Origin: CAZUYC01 sp964624475
Lineage (GTDB): Bacteria > Myxococcota_A > UBA9160 > SMWR01
Reading direction: 5' to 3'
Length of the DNA stretch: 64,000 bases
Assembly: GCA_964624475.1 (NCBI GenBank)
Contig: CAZUYC010000009.1
Coordinates: 1 to 64,000, forward strand
The first letter of the stretch is position 1, and every line of letters starts with the position of its first letter. The notes beneath the pieces are model-generated. The model was not told where the DNA came from, searched no databases, and saw only the letters and a program-made list of their open reading frames with translations. The position numbers and the translations under genes are program-made. Positions 63,691 through 64,000 of the stretch are shown piece after piece.

Positions 63691-64000
63691 GCGCGCGCGC
63701 CTCGAAGAAGAGGCGGTCGAGCCCGCGCTGACGATCCTCCTCGTCGAGATAGATGATCCGTGTCTGGGCCTGCCAGCGCACGCGCGCCGGCGGATCGTCG
63801 TCGAAGAGGAGCTCGCCCTGGAGCGCGACGCGTCCGGCCAACTCGAGCGGCGCATCGTTCAGGATCAGGAGGTCGATGCCGTGGGGCAGGTCGATCTCCC
63901 AAGCCGCGGGCGGGTCCGCCTCCCACCAGGCAGCGACGTCCTGGTCGGAGCCCGCTCGAGGCGTTCCCCCCGCGCGGCTTCCGTGAAGGAGCGCGAAGCG
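63680..64000 (-). CDS. mntA: Second MNT-domain nucleotidyltransferase (antitoxin), partial at right edge
   Basis: The visible 106 residues begin RFALLHGSRAGGTPRAGSDQ-D, containing GSR...SDQD metal-binding residues, then WEIDLPHGIDLLILNDAPLE, VALQGELLFDDDPPARVRW and IIYLDEEDRQRGLDRLFFEA, a typical MntA-like C-terminus. The N-terminus lies past position 64000. It overlaps the truncated HEPN start, the normal arrangement of MNT-HEPN operons, but the partner is destroyed. Confidence 0.75.
   Translation of the reverse strand, partial: RFALLHGSRAGGTPRAGSDQDVAAWWEADPPAAWEIDLPHGIDLLILNDAPLELAGRVALQGELLFDDDPPARVRWQAQTRIIYLDEEDRQRGLDRLFFEARARGG

Overview
The window is very GC-rich (roughly 70% or more by eye, G/C-dominated third codon positions), and genes are tightly packed, often with 1-4 nt ATGA/GTGA overlaps. 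The gene content suggests a Gram-negative bacterium of the old deltaproteobacterial assemblage (Myxococcota-like or Binatota-like): an N-terminally extended HflX, a MoxR/Bat operon with sigma-54 control, many acyl-CoA and thiolase enzymes, a huge secreted Cys-rich/thrombospondin-3/dockerin protein, and a PEP-CTERM remnant. The phylum is an inference; no rRNA or tRNA gene was seen.

Layout. 1-0.2 kb: the 5' end of an IS1595-type transposase running off the left edge. 0.2-8.5 kb: housekeeping and metabolism (FAD oxidoreductase, MutS2, MurQ, DUF2255-like protein, MgtC/DUF4010 membrane protein, PPK2, N-formylglutamate amidohydrolase family). 8.5-19.9 kb: a two-component system (sigma-54 activator plus histidine kinase) divergent from a six-gene MoxR-DUF58-BatA-BatB/C-BatD/E-lipoprotein operon, with a consensus sigma-54 promoter and an upstream dyad between them. 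20-37.6 kb: rhodanese, NhaA, glutaryl-CoA dehydrogenase, SDR, coiled-coil protein, FabH, HflX, GlmU-GlmS, then a catabolic block (crotonase, thiolase, carotenoid/stilbene-type oxygenase, aldehyde dehydrogenase) and a SulP transporter.

37.8-46.8 kb: a PcrA/UvrD helicase followed by a 1707-residue secreted beta-propeller/TSP3/dockerin protein. This giant gene is bracketed by degenerate direct repeats that carry the helicase 3' end plus the 3' end of a HEPN toxin gene; an MNT nucleotidyltransferase antitoxin remains beside the right copy. 46.8-49.7 kb: two GST-like proteins, an RHH protein and a VOC protein.

49.7-64 kb is an accessory/defence island: a type III-like restriction helicase-nuclease (49.7-52.5) with an Xre/RES toxin-antitoxin pair directly upstream, an O-methyltransferase, a PEP-mutase family enzyme, a PEP-CTERM remnant, then the methyltransferase (55.8-58.5) coupled to a small basic ORF and a truncated 'NCPFD' effector-like gene. 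An HNH nuclease, VapBC and a heteromeric acyl-CoA dehydrogenase pair follow. The right edge has a second MNT gene whose HEPN partner is cut to 15 codons. A GC-rich dispersed repeat (about 37-44 bp; three tandem copies with a 44-bp period at 61.2 kb) recurs through the window, once inside a coding region.

The two most interesting signals are the sigma-54/two-component control of the Bat operon, and the concentration of decayed HEPN-MNT and defence genes around duplicated junctions.
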